Source: Tragulus kanchil (taxonomy: Eukaryota > Chordata > Mammalia > Artiodactyla > Tragulidae). From it: a DNA stretch of 64,000 bases. A program made the position numbers and the translations under genes. The notes beneath the pieces are model-generated. The model did no database searches, was not told the DNA's origin, and worked only from the letters and a program-made list of their open reading frames with translations. How positions within the stretch are numbered: position 1 is the stretch's first letter; each line of letters opens with the position of its first letter. The stretch is taken from contig JAIOJX010000005.1 of assembly GCA_022376925.1 (NCBI GenBank), forward strand, positions 15,094,501 through 15,158,500, written 5' to 3'. Positions 48,553-60,377 of the stretch are shown piece after piece.

Positions 48553-50623
48553 ATTGCTTTACTTAGATGTAGGTAAGTTCTGTAATATACAAGACCAGGG
48601 TAAAAGAAGATACCATAGAACGTAACCTGTAGACAGAGATCCATAGCTCTGCGGTTGCCAGGGGCACACTGTCTCCCCTAGTAATGGCGGTATCCAGGTA
48701 GAATCTTCCAGAGGAGAGGCAGAAACCAAGGAATATGATGTAAAGTTTCCAGGCTCTTACTTGGGCTTCCCTGGTGGCTCAGTGGTAAAGAATCCGCCTG
48801 CCAATGCAGGAGACATGAGTTTGGTCCCTGGGTCAGGAAGAGAGCCTAGAGGAGGAAATGGCAACCCACTCCAGTCTTCTTGCCTGAGAAAGCCCACAGA
48901 CAGAGGAGCCTCGTGGGCTACAGTCCACAGGGTCACAAGGGTCGGGCACAAGTTAGCAACTCAATAGCAACAACACACTCTTACTCAGTAACTAAATGCG
49001 TGAAATGATAGCACTGAGGAGAATCCACTGTCAGCCATGTACCTTGCTGTGTGCTTTCTGTGGATTCTTTTCATCTGCACGTCTTGTAGGGAGTCCGCTA
49101 AAGAGGATGGTTACGTAGCTCAGTCAAGGTCACACACTTGGTAGCTGACAAGATGGGCTCTGAGCGCACGGGTAACTTATTTTGAAACGTGTGTTCCTTT
49201 CTTTAATCTAGGCAGCAACGTAGAACTTCCCCTTCCCAGTGGGCAGGTGCAGGGAGTGGAGCCTGAGATGTTTACGGAAGCTGCTCAGCCCACGAACATT
49301 CCTGCCTCTTCTCACCGAGGTCTGTCCAGCTGCTTCTCTGCCAGGGCCGTGGCAGGGCCCCTCAAGTGAGCACGTGGCTGACCGGGTCAGGGGACCGTGG
49401 CAGATGTCTCCCTGGGCTCCCTCACCTGGGAGTTCTCTTCTCTGTAGGGTTGCTAGACAACCTAGAAGATGCCCAGCTCAATTTTCATTTAGAACAGCAA
49501 TGATTCATTTGTTTTTCAGTATAAGAGTTTCCCTTTAGACAGCTGTGCAACTTCCAGGATCTTAGTTCCCAGACCAGGGATGCAACCTAGGCCCCCTGCA
49601 GTGGAAATAGAGAGTCCTAACCACCGGACCACCAAAGAATTCCCTATTGCTTTACTTAGATGTAGGTAAGTTCTGTAATATACAAGACCAGGGTAAAAGA
49701 AGATACCATAGAACGTAACCTGTAGACAGAGATCCATAGCTCTGCGGTTGCCAGGGGCACACTGTCTCCCCTAGTAATGGCGGTATCCAGGTAGAATCTT
49801 CCAGAGGAGAGGCAGAAACCAAGGAATATGATGTAAAGTTTCCAGGCTCTTACTTGGGCTTCCCTGGTGGCTCAGTGGTAAAGAATCCACCTGCCAATGC
49901 AGGAGACATGAGTTTGGTCCCTGGGTCAGGAAGAGAGCCTAGAGGAGGAAATGGCAACCCACTCCAGTCTTCTTGCCTGAGAAAGCCCACAGACAGAGGA
50001 GCCTCGTGGGCTACAGTCCACAGGGTCACAAGGGTCGGGCACAAGTTAGCAACTCAATAGCAACAACACACTCTTACTCAGTAACTAAATGCGTGAAATG
50101 ATAGCACTGAGGAGAATCCACTGTCAGCCATGTACCTTGCTGTGTGCTTTCTGTGGATTCTTTTTCATCTGCACGTCTTGTAGGGAGTCCGCTAAAAGAG
50201 GATGGTTACGTAGCTCAGTCAAGGTCACACACTTGGTAGCTGACAAGATGGGCTCTGAGCGCACGGGTAACTTATTTTGAAACGTGTGTTCCTTTCTTTA
50301 ATCTAGGCAGCAACGTAGAACTTCCCCTTCCCAGTGGGCAGGTGCAGGGAGTGGAGCCTGAGATGTTTACGGAAGCTGCTCAGCCCACGAACATTCCTGC
50401 CTCTTCTCACCGAGGTCTGTCCAGCTGCTTCTCTGCCAGGGCCGTGGCAGGGCCCCTCAAGTGAGCACGTGGCTGACCGGGTCAGGGGACCGTGGCAGAT
50501 GTCTCCCTGGGCTCCCTCACCTGGGAGTTCTCTTCTCTGTAGGGTTGCTAGACAACCTAGAAGATGCCCAGCTCAATTTTCATTTAGAACAGCAATGATT
50601 CATTTGTTTTTCAGTATAAGAGT
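48446..50623. repeat. Tandem direct duplication, spacing 1093-1095 bp (48446-49528 / 49539-50623)
   Basis: Intergenic block with a CHR-1-like SINE and a Bov-tA SINE. The copies differ by two single-base homopolymer insertions and one C/T change. There is a 10-bp filler at the joint. Confidence 0.93.
48763..48975 (+). mobile_element. Bov-tA SINE (copy at 49856-50068)
   Basis: GGGCTTCCCTGGTGGCTCAG head, AGGAAATGGCAACCCACTCC, then GGGTCACAAGGGTCGGGCAC. It is a fairly intact Bov-tA. Confidence 0.88.
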
Positions 50624-52528
50624 GTTCCCAGTCAGGCAAATAATGCACGGGACAACTTCATTGCTGAATCTGGCCACCCTGCTTCTTGGCCCTATTTCAA
50701 AATGTCTTCAGTTAAAATTAGAGTCGCATGTGAGCTGGAGTGACTTATAACTCTATGCCGGCTCTTTTTGGAAGAACCTCAACTACAAGCAAACCATCCC
50801 TGCCCAACACCTACCCAGGCTGCTCGGTGGTTTTCATGGGATGCTGCTTCCCTGGTGGCTTAGCGGTTAAGAATTCACCTCTAATGCCGGAGACGCGGGT
50901 TCAGTCCCTGAGTGGGGAAGATTCCTTGGAGGAGGGCATGGCAACCTACCTGGAGCATTCCAGGGACAGAGGCGTATTCTTGCCTGAAGAATCCCATGGA
51001 TAGAGGAGCCTGGCGGCTGCAGCCTATAGGGTCACACAGAGCTGGACACGACTGAAGTGACTGAGCACAATGCTGCAGTTATTCCTGTCATCAGCTTCTG
51101 GGGCAGCAGACATGTCTTGACATGAGCATGTCCATGCCTCAGGTATTTGAGAAATGTAAATTCCTATTGCTTTAACTCAGCGGGATTTCTGTTCCCAAAC
51201 CCCACTTTTTTGAGGTAGCACGATCGTAAGCTCTCAAGTCAAGTCTCAACACCCTGCCTTTTCCTAGAGTTGCTGCTGGGGGGCACGTTGTGCACGGGGC
51301 ATCTGTTTCTCAATGTCCTCTGTCCCTGCAAATTGTTGCCAAGGCACCTGGCCTTCCGGCCCCTTCAGTCCAGGCCTCTGCACGCCTTCCTTCTGGGCCG
51401 AGAGGCACAGAGCCGCCCAAGGTCTCCCTGCACTCGGGCATCTGCTTTGGGAGTGAGCTGGCTGACCGGGTCAGGGACCGTGGCAGAATGCTTCTCCTGC
51501 CAGGCTCCCGGGTGGCAGGGCCCCTCAAGTGAGCACGTGGCTGACCGGGTCAGGGGACCGTGGCAGATGTCTCCCTGGGCTCCCTCACCTGGGAGTTCTC
51601 TTCTCTGTAGGGTTGCTAGACAACCTAGAAGATGCCCAGCTCAATTTTCATTTAGAACAGCAATGATTCATTTGTTTTTCAGTATAAGAGTGTTCCCAGT
51701 CAGGCAAATAATGCACGGGACAACTTCATTGCTGAATCTGGCCACCCTGCTTCTTGGCCCTATTTCAAAATGTCTTCAGTTAAAATTAGAGTCGCATGTG
51801 AGCTGGAGTGACTTATAACTCTATGCCGGCTCTTTTTGGAAGAACCTCAACTACAAGCAAACCATCCCTGCCCAACACCTACCCAGGCTGCTCGGTGGTT
51901 TTCATGGGATGCTGCTTCCCTGGTGGCTTAGCGGTTAAGAATTCACCTCTAATGCCGGAGACGCGGGTTCAGTCCCTGAGTGGGGAAGATTCCTTGGAGG
52001 AGGGCATGGCAACCTACCTGGAGCATTCCAGGGACAGAGGCGTATTCTTGCCTGAAGAATCCCATGGATAGAGGAGCCTGGCGGCTGCAGCCTATAGGGT
52101 CACACAGAGCTGGACACGACTGAAGTGACTGAGCACAATGCTGCAGTTATTCCTGTCATCAGCTTCTGGGGCAGCAGACATGTCTTGACATGAGCATGTC
52201 CATGCCTCAGGTATTTGAGAAATGTAAATTCCTATTGCTTTAACTCAGCGGGATTTCTGTTCCCAAACCCCACTTTTTTGAGGTAGCACGATCGTAAGCT
52301 CTCAAGTCAAGTCTCAACACCCTGCCTTTTCCTAGAGTTGCTGCTGGGGGGCACGTTGTGCACGGGGCATCTGTTTCTCAATGTCCTCTGTCCCTGCAAA
52401 TTGTTGCCAAGGCACCTGGCCTTCCGGCCCCTTCAGTCCAGGCCTCTGCACGCCTTCCTTCTGGGCCGAGAGGCACAGAGCCGCCCAAGGTCTCCCTGCA
52501 CTCCGGGGCATCTGCTTTGGGGAGTGAA
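50444..52528. repeat. Tandem direct duplication, spacing 1068 bp (50444-51457 / 51512-52528)
   Basis: This overlaps its neighbour, so a segment starting GGCAGGGCCCCTCAAG occurs at about 49354, 50446 and 51514. The joint 51458-51511 contains an error-rich extra copy of the GCTGACCGGGTCAGG region. Confidence 0.9.
50844..51075 (+). mobile_element. Bov-tA SINE (copy at 51912-52143)
   Basis: GCTTCCCTGGTGGCTTAGCG head, CTTGCCTGAAGAATCCCATG, and GAGCTGGACACGACTGAAG near the end. Confidence 0.85.
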
Positions 52529-54407
52529 GCCTGTTGCTCTCTGCTATTAGACTCCTACTATCCTCCCTTAGGAAAGGGCACACGGCTCCTCTGGAGGACT
52601 CCAGCCTTTCCTCTTGGTTCCCTCCCCCACTCTCAATACCCTCTGCCTACACCATCTTTCTCCATCTTTTTCTGGGTGTGGCCCCACCCTCCAGCTCTCA
52701 AATATTTTTCCTGTGTATTCAATTCCCTAAGGATCTTAGGTAGGAAGGTTATTCCTTTTCACCCTGACTGATGACTGTGTCCCCCCACAAGGAATACAAA
52801 AGAGTTTGCTTGAATAGGGGAGAGAGGGTAAGGCTAGAATAACAGAGGGAAATATTCTAAACAACTGACTTTAAACTCTAAAGTCAGAGCTAAATAATTA
52901 GATCTTGATTTGTCTGGACACTAACTAGGTTCTTCCGCAGGAGTCCTCAAATCTGGCCTTAGGATCATATGGGAAGCATTTAAAACACGGATGGTCAGGG
53001 CTGAATCTAGGAAGGCATATTTTTAAAAACTCTGGACATTTTTCTTACATGTTCAGTTGTACTTGTCCTCCGGCCAGCTTCTGGGAATGACCCCTTTCTT
53101 TCCCACATCTTCTGCCTTCTTTTCCTTTCTTATCCCTGGAGTGGCAACATGCAGTTAAAGGTTCCTTGAATAAAACCCAAATCTAGTGTGGAATTCTGTA
53201 TTTATCTTTCAAAGGAAAGGAAACCTGGAGAACAAGAGTATGTTCGAGTCTTATCTTCTTTTCTTTCCCTCTTATCAAGCTTTTCTCATCCTTTGGTGTC
53301 CTGTCCAAGTTCCTAGAAAGATCTTTAACTCAGCGGGATTTCTGTTCCCAAACCCCACTTTTTGAGGTAGCACGATCGTAAGCTCTCAAGTCAAGTCTCA
53401 ACACCCTGCCTTTTCCTAGAGTTGCTGCTGGGGGGCACGTTGTGCACGGGGCATCTGTTTCTCAATGTCCTCTGTCCCTGCAAATTGTTGCCAAGGCACC
53501 TGGCCTTCCGGCCCCTTCAGTCCAGGCCTCTGCACGCCTTCCTTCTGGGCCGAGAGGCACAGAGCCGCCCAAGGTCTCCCTGCACTCCGGGGCATCTGCT
53601 TTGGGGAGTGAAGCCTGTTGCTCTCTGCTATTAGACTCCTACTATCCTCCCTTAGGAAAGGGCACACGGCTCCTCTGGAGGACTCCAGCCTTTCCTCTTG
53701 GTTCCCTCCCCCACTCTCAATACCCTCTGCCTACACCATCTTTCTCCATCTTTTTCTGGGTGTGGCCCCACCCTCCAGCTCTCAAATATTTTTTCCTGTG
53801 TATTCAATTCCCCTAAGGATCTTAGGTAGGAAGGTTATTCCTTTTCACCCTGACTGATGACTGTGTCCCCCCACAAGGAATACAAAAGAGTTTGCTTGAA
53901 TAGGGGAGAGAGGGTAAGGCTAGAATAACAGAGGGAAATATTCTAAACAACTGACTTTAAACTCTAAAGTCAGAGCTAAATAATTAGATCTTGATTTGTC
54001 TGGACACTAACTAGGTTCTTCCGCAGGAGTCCTCAAATCTGGCCTTAGGATCATATGGGAAGCATTTAAAACACGGATGGTCAGGGCTGAATCTAGGAAG
54101 GCATATTTTTAAAAACTCTGGACATTTTTCTTACATGTTCAGTTGTACTTGTCCTCCGGCCAGCTTCTGGGAATGACCCCTTTCTTTCCCACATCTTCTG
54201 CCTTCTTTTCCTTTCTTATCCCTGGAGTGGCAACATGCAGTTAAAGGTTCCTTGAATAAAACCCAAATCTAGTGTGGAATTCTGTATTTATCTTTCAAAG
54301 GAAAGGAAACCTGGAGAACAAGAGTATGTTCGAGTCTTATCTTCTTTTCTTTCCCTCTTATCAAGCTTTTCTCATCCTTTGGTGTCCTGTCCAAGTTCCT
54401 AGAAAGA
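52238..54407. repeat. Tandem direct duplication, spacing 1084-1086 bp (52238-53321 / 53323-54407)
   Basis: The segment from CTTTAACTCAGCGGG is present three times (near 51170, 52238 and 53323). The copies differ only by single-base homopolymer length changes. Confidence 0.92.
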
Positions 54408-54479
54408 AATTTTAGTCTTACTCACCAAACAGGACTATCCAACAAACTCCCTTCCTGTCTCAAATGCAAAAAGTCATAG

Positions 54480-55320
54480 GGACTGAGTAAAGAGACATAG
54501 CGGGGGGTGGGGTGGGGCTACATAGTTAATCCCTCTAGGGGATTGTAACTAGAAAAATATGGGAGACCCCATCTTGAGTAAATGATGACTCAAGAAAGCA
54601 GTTTTGTTGAACTACAAAACCATGCAACAAAAGCACAGAACACACCCCCAAAACATAAAGTGATGGTGACCTTCAACCCACAACCTTCCTAGTGAGCTCA
54701 GTAAGTCAATGATCCCTAGGACATGTTGTCTAGGAACGTTTGTTGTTCTTCAGTCACTAAGTTGTATCCAACTCTTTTGAGACCCCATGGACTCTAGCGC
54801 CCCAGGCTCCTCTGTCCATGGAATTTCCCAGGCAAGAAGACTGGAGTGGGTTGCCATTTCCTTTTCCAAGGATCTTTCCAATTCACATCTCCTGCATTGG
54901 CAGGTGCATTCTTTACCACTGAGCCACTAGGGAAGCCCATTTCATACTATCTGCACACAAAAAGCAGTAATTTGTGGACCTAGTCTGACTATGTAGGGAC
55001 AAGAAAACTCCCCTGCTTAACCTGGAGGAGGAGCTGAGGATGGAAGCAGGATGTCTACCCAAGAAAAAGAACGGCAGTGTCCTCCCCACAGCTTTCGAGC
55101 TGTTTCTTTATGAAACTGTAGCCCAGTAAGTTCTTGGATGCAGCATATCTCACCCACCGCTTGGAAGCCTCACAAGCATCTTATCCTAATAAATCCCTTC
55201 ATATCTACCACTTTGCTCTCACTGAATTTTTCTCTGTGCTTAGATATAAAGGACTGTGGTACCAGAGCTCTTTGGAGCCTGGTTTCAAACCTATTTCCCA
55301 GAGACCTAAATGCTGCTGGT
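54480..55320 (+). mobile_element. Probable ERV LTR with Bov-tA inserted
   Basis: The right part carries TCCTAATAAATCCCTTCAT near 55183 followed by a CT-rich stretch, like an LTR polyadenylation region. Upstream sequence (ATGGGAGACCCCATC and similar) fits a degenerate LTR. No viral coding sequence is seen. Borders and class are uncertain. Confidence 0.45.
54740..54938 (-). mobile_element. Bov-tA-type SINE inside the LTR
   Basis: Minus strand: GAGACCCCATGGACTCTAG, AGACTGGAGTGGGTTGCC and CACTGAGCCACTAGGGAAG. Confidence 0.85.
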
Positions 55321-55885
55321 TCTTAGAATGGATCATCAGCAGATCTAAGCATCCGAGTTTTTCATGGCTTGGGGATATTCCCAGAGGAGAGGTCTAAACA
55401 ATTACGAGACAGTCCTAATGTATGTAAATTACAAAGGAAGATTCTTAAAATGTACTCCCATTGATTTATTGTTAAACATTCTCTTAATTTATCTGGAAAG
55501 ACCAGTTCACCATTTTTAAAAGTGAATATGGCTAGGTAGGACATGTCAGGTTAGCAATATCACTGGCCTATTTTATTCTACAATGAGGTGAGGAGTACGG
55601 AGCTAAACTGAGGCGCTTACAGGGTTACTTCCTAGGGAGTGATAAGAGACACACTAACTGAAAACCACAAGCATTGATTGGAAGCACTCACTGCCTGGGA
55701 TGGGAGCTGATATTTATAAAAGTCAGCTGTGCTTATTGACTTGCTTCAACGAAAAGTCATGCATTGTTATTATGACATCAGACTATCACTCCACATTAAA
55801 TAGGAAAATAAACTTATACTGAAGATCTCACCCCAGGCTTAAATTATTGAGAACTATATTTTTCCCTTCAAAGTTGATTAAGCAG

Positions 55886-56047
55886 GGCCTTCCCTGGTCA
55901 TCCAGTGGCTAAGACTTTATGCGCCAATACAGGGAGCCAGAGTTTGAACTCTACTTGGAGTTCCCACATGCCATAACGATGCAGATCCCACATGCCATAA
56001 CGAAGACCAGGCATAGCCAAATAAACACAGAAACATAAACTTTAAAA
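55886..56047 (+). mobile_element. CHR-1-like SINE with internal repeat
   Basis: Head GCCTTCCCTGGTCATCCAG. CCCACATGCCATAACGA occurs twice within the element. Target duplication GATTAAGCAG at 55876-55885 and 56048-56057. Confidence 0.82.
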
Positions 56048-56057
56048 GATTAAGCAG

Positions 56058-56560
56058 TTATAAGGACAAATATTGTGTGATTTCAATTACAGGTGGAATC
56101 TAAAAAAATAAATGAATATAACGAAACAGAAACAGAGTTACATATAATAGAACACTCAGGTGGCCCCCGGAAGGAGTGGAGAGGAAGACAGAAATAGAAG
56201 AAGGCGATTAAGAGGAGCAAATGCCCACATGTAAAATAAGGGAATCCTGGGTATGAAATGTATAGTATGGGGAATATAATCATTCCCGAGGAGGAGATGG
56301 TTAGGTAGCATTGCCAGCTCAATGGACATGAAGAAGAGCAAACTCCAAGAGACAGTGGAGGACAGGGGAGCCTGGCTAGCTACAGTCCATGGGGTTCTAA
56401 AGAGTCAGACACGACTTAGAAACTGAACAAAACAACATCTTTGTACAGTGACATAGTATAGCCAAACTTAGGTAGTGAACATTTTGAAGTATCTAGAAAA
56501 AATCCCTATGTTGTATAAAAGGAACTAACATAGTGTTGTAGGTCTATTATACTTCAAATA
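56058..56560 (+). mobile_element. L1 3' UTR fragment, with a BovA inside
   Basis: GTGTGATTTCAATTACAGG, GAATCTAAAAAAATAAATG and TTGTATAAAAGGAACTAAC resemble L1 3' sequence. A BovA unit (CAGTCCATGGGGTTCTAAAG) interrupts it at about 56325-56435. Confidence 0.6.
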
Positions 56561-57704
56561 TACAAACTCAAAGAACAAAGAACCATATTTGTGGTTACTG
56601 GGGTGGGGATGAGGGTGTGGGCAAGAGAGGGGATTGGATGAAGGTAGTCAAAAGATGCCCCAAACTTCCAGTTAGAAGATCAATAAGTCCTAGGGATGTA
56701 ATGTACAACAGAACAAATAGAAATAAAACTAATATATAATATACACGAAAGTTATTAAAAGGATAAATCCTAAGAGTTGTCATTAGATCCACAAATTTTT
56801 CTCTATTTCTTTAGTTTGATTTCTATAGGAGATGTTTCTGTATGAGATGAGAGATGTTCACTAAACTTACTGTGATAATCACTTCATGATGTAAGTCAGA
56901 TCATGCTGTGTACCTTAAACTTAGTGCCAAGTATCAATTCCATCTTGCCAAAATGGAGAGAAAAAAGGTCCTTAAGCAGCAGACTCTATTCAAAGCTGAT
57001 TGATCAGGAAATAGTCTAACAGATGCCAACTGTCTGCGGGGCACTCTGCTAGATGCTGTGAGTAAAGGAAATTAGCCTCCTGCCCACAGTATCCAGTTTT
57101 TCCTGAAAGGTCGACACAGACATGGAATAAGGAACCAAAGAAATCAGACTTCACAGGTTGAAACAAACCATAAAGTTCTGCTAAGCCAGTCCCACAACCC
57201 ATGAGCAGGTGACTTCTTAAACTTTGCACGTATTTGCTGTCCTGGGGCTTTCTGGTTTACAGACATGAAGATCTCTGCTTCCTGAAGGCGGGGGGCACCT
57301 GTTACCTCTGAGTGGGAGTCGGGGAGGAGGACGGCCACATGGAAATGACTTGCCTTTGGCCTCTTGCTGCTCCTCAGTGAGTGTGGGGGCTTGCTCGAGG
57401 ACTCGGCTTGGATGGGCTTGATCCCCGGGGGTATTTCATCGACGAGCCTTGCCAACAAGTGTGCTCGTGGCAGAAAGCTGATTTTCTCTCAATACTTGCA
57501 TTGCTTCAGATAATAACCTTGCCCTCCGTGATAGCTGCCTTTTTAAAAAAAATTATTTCAAATGAAGGATAATTTCGTTACGATAGTGTGATGGCTCTTG
57601 CTATACATCAATATGATTCGAGAGACCAGCACTGAAACATCTACACAACTGCTCCCTCTTCACGATCCTCTCTTAGTCCTCATCGGTGCCACAAAGCATT
57701 GACA
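56561..57704. other. Intergenic, no feature seen
   Basis: Unique sequence. A 104-codon minus-strand frame (57144-57458) is not recognisable. Confidence 0.55.
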
Positions 57705-60017
57705 GCATTGGTGAGTTAACGCTGTGTACAAGTATTGTGATTACAGCTCTATTTAGATTTGCTCTTAAAATCTTATTGTGTTCATTCTGTCAACCTGTTC
57801 TTTTCTATGTGGCCTTTCCCTTCCATTCTGGCCTATTAATGGATGACTGGTTTTGTTGTCCCTGCCTTTCCTCCCTTTTACTGGTTGCAAAGCTGTGACG
57901 CTTCCTTCCTTCCATTTGAACATGAAATCAGTATGAAATCAGTCTCTCCTTCTCCAAAACACAAGCTTTCAGTACAGTCATTCCTCTCAACTGTTGACTG
58001 TATTTGTGGCCCATGTTATTTTCACACTTCCACACACAGGTTTTGTTTTGTTGATGTTTCTTTCATTTGCTTTTTTTGTTTTTTCTGACCGTATGGCTCA
58101 GCTTGTGGGATCCTGGTTCCCCGACCAGGGATTGAACCTGGGCCTCCTGCAGTGGAAGCAGGAGTCCTAACCAGGACACCACCAGGGAATTCCTTGTCGA
58201 TGCTTCTTTAGATTTAACTATATGTCAGCCAGTTTCTTTGCTCACCACTCTTTCTTGGCTTTTATTCCTTCCTTCTGGGTTAGACTGTCTTCTTTTTGAA
58301 GTACTTCCTTTAATAGTCTTTTAGTGGGATTGTCTATAGGTGGTAGATTCTTTGTTTCTGTCTAAAATGTTATTATTTGCCCTCATTTTAAATTATTAAC
58401 AAGTCAGAAAAGGAAGTACAGATTGGCTTTCTCTCAGAATTCTGGAGCTATTCCATTGGCCTCCTGATGGGAGAGCGTGAGTCTCGAAGATACAGATAAA
58501 CATAGTTTGGATAGATGTTAAAGCCAGCACAGGGATCCTGGAGCAAGGGTATGACCAGTGAGAAGTGGACCTGAAAATGCGCTTGGGGTCAGGACAGGCA
58601 GGATTATCCTGATTCCACAGACAGAGCGTTTTTGTTTGTTTGTTTGTTTGTTTTTTAATTTTGGCCTTTTTTTTTTTTGGTTATTTATTTTTCACCCATC
58701 TTTATTCTTCTGCCTGTGTGGGCCTCCCATTGCATGGCCTCTCTCACTGCAGAGCACTGGCTCTGGGTGCATGCACTCCAGAGTGCTGGCTCGTCATTGG
58801 ACATAACAGTCCAGCTGCTTCGTGGCACATGGGATCTTCCCAGGCGGGATACGTGCCCCTGCACTGATCGACCAAGCATTGGTGGAGTTAACGCTGTGTA
58901 CAAGTATTGTGATTACAGCTCTATTTAGATTTGCTCTTAAAATCTTATTGTGTTCATTCTGTCAACCTGTTCTTTTCTATGTGGCCTTTCCCTTCCATTC
59001 TGGCCTATTAATGGATGACTGGTTTTGTTGTCCCTGCCTTTCCTCCCTTTTACTGGTTGCAAAGCTGTGACGCTTCCTTCCTTCCATTTGAACATGAAAT
59101 CAGTATGAAATCAGTCTCTCCTTCTCCAAAACACAAGCTTTCAGTACAGTCATTCCTCTCAACTGTTGACTGTATTTGTGGCCCATGTTATTTTCACACT
59201 TCCACACACAGGTTTTGTTTTGTTGATGTTTCTTTCATTTGCTTTTTTTGTTTTTTCTGACCGTATGGCTCAGCTTGTGGGATCCTGGTTCCCCGACCAG
59301 GGATTGAACCTGGGCCTCCTGCAGTGGAAGCAGGAGTCCTAACCAGGACACCACCAGGGAATTCCTTGTCGATGCTTCTTTAGATTTAACTATATGTCAG
59401 CCAGTTTCTTTGCTCACCACTCTTTCTTGGCTTTTATTCCTTCCTTCTGGGTTAGACTGTCTTCTTTTTGAAGTACTTCCTTTAATAGTCTTTTAGTGGG
59501 ATTGTCTATAGGTGGTAGATTCTTTGTTTCTGTCTAAAATGTTATTATTTGCCCTCATTTTAAATTATTAACAAGTCAGAAAAGGAAGTACAGATTGGCT
59601 TTCTCTCAGAATTCTGGAGCTATTCCATTGGCCTCCTGATGGGAGAGCGTGAGTCTCGAAGATACAGATAAACATAGTTTGGATAGATGTTAAAGCCAGC
59701 ACAGGGATCCTGGAGCAAGGGTATGACCAGTGAGAAGTGGACCTGAAAATGCGCTTGGGGTCAGGACAGGCAGGATTATCCTGATTCCACAGACAGAGCG
59801 TTTTTGTTTGTTTGTTTGTTTGTTTTTTAATTTTGGCCTTTTTTTTTTTTGGTTATTTATTTTTCACCCATCTTTATTCTTCTGCCTGTGTGGGCCTCCC
59901 ATTGCATGGCCTCTCTCACTGCAGAGCACTGGCTCTGGGTGCATGCACTCCAGAGTGCTGGCTCGTCATTGGACATAACAGTCCAGCTGCTTCGTGGCAC
60001 ATGGGATCTTCCCAGGC
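57705..60017. repeat. Tandem direct duplication, spacing 1172 bp (57705-58845 / 58876-60017)
   Basis: Contains a CHR-1-like SINE and a SINE of the unique-body type. The left copy breaks inside the second SINE. The joint 58846-58875 is a garbled version of that SINE's tRNA-related head, which is intact at 60018-60087. Confidence 0.92.
58075..58194 (-). mobile_element. CHR-1-like SINE (copy at 59247-59366)
   Basis: CCCCGACCAGGGATTGAACC and GGACACCACCAGGGAATTCC are the reverse of the tRNA-Glu SINE. Confidence 0.78.
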
Positions 60018-60087
60018 CGGGGATTGAACCGGTGCCCCCTTGCACTGCAAGGCAGACTCTTCACCCACTGGGCCACCAGGGGAGCCC
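59841..60087 (-). mobile_element. tRNA-Glu-derived SINE, unique-body type (broken copy at 58669-58875)
   Basis: The right copy is complete up to GGGCCACCAGGGGAGCCC. The left copy loses its head at the duplication joint. A (TTTG)n run lies just left of the tail in both. Confidence 0.82.
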
Positions 60088-60377
60088 AGAGCAGGGCTTC
60101 GACCTCACACCGACATGAGGTCTGGAGCTGCCATTCATCTGCTGTCTGACCTTGAGTGATTTTCAACTAAAATAAGCTTGTTATTTCAAGTTTTTATTTT
60201 TACAAGTTGTTAGTTTTTTTGTTTTTTGTTTTTTTGATGAATGATCCAACCTACCCACTCTGGAATGACCCAACCTTTAGTTGCAAGTTATGGTTCATTT
60301 CCCTAGAGACTGGAGATCACCCAACAAGGGTGGTACAGTCAGCAAAGCCTCTGACGAGGAGAAAAGAGGAAGGCCAC

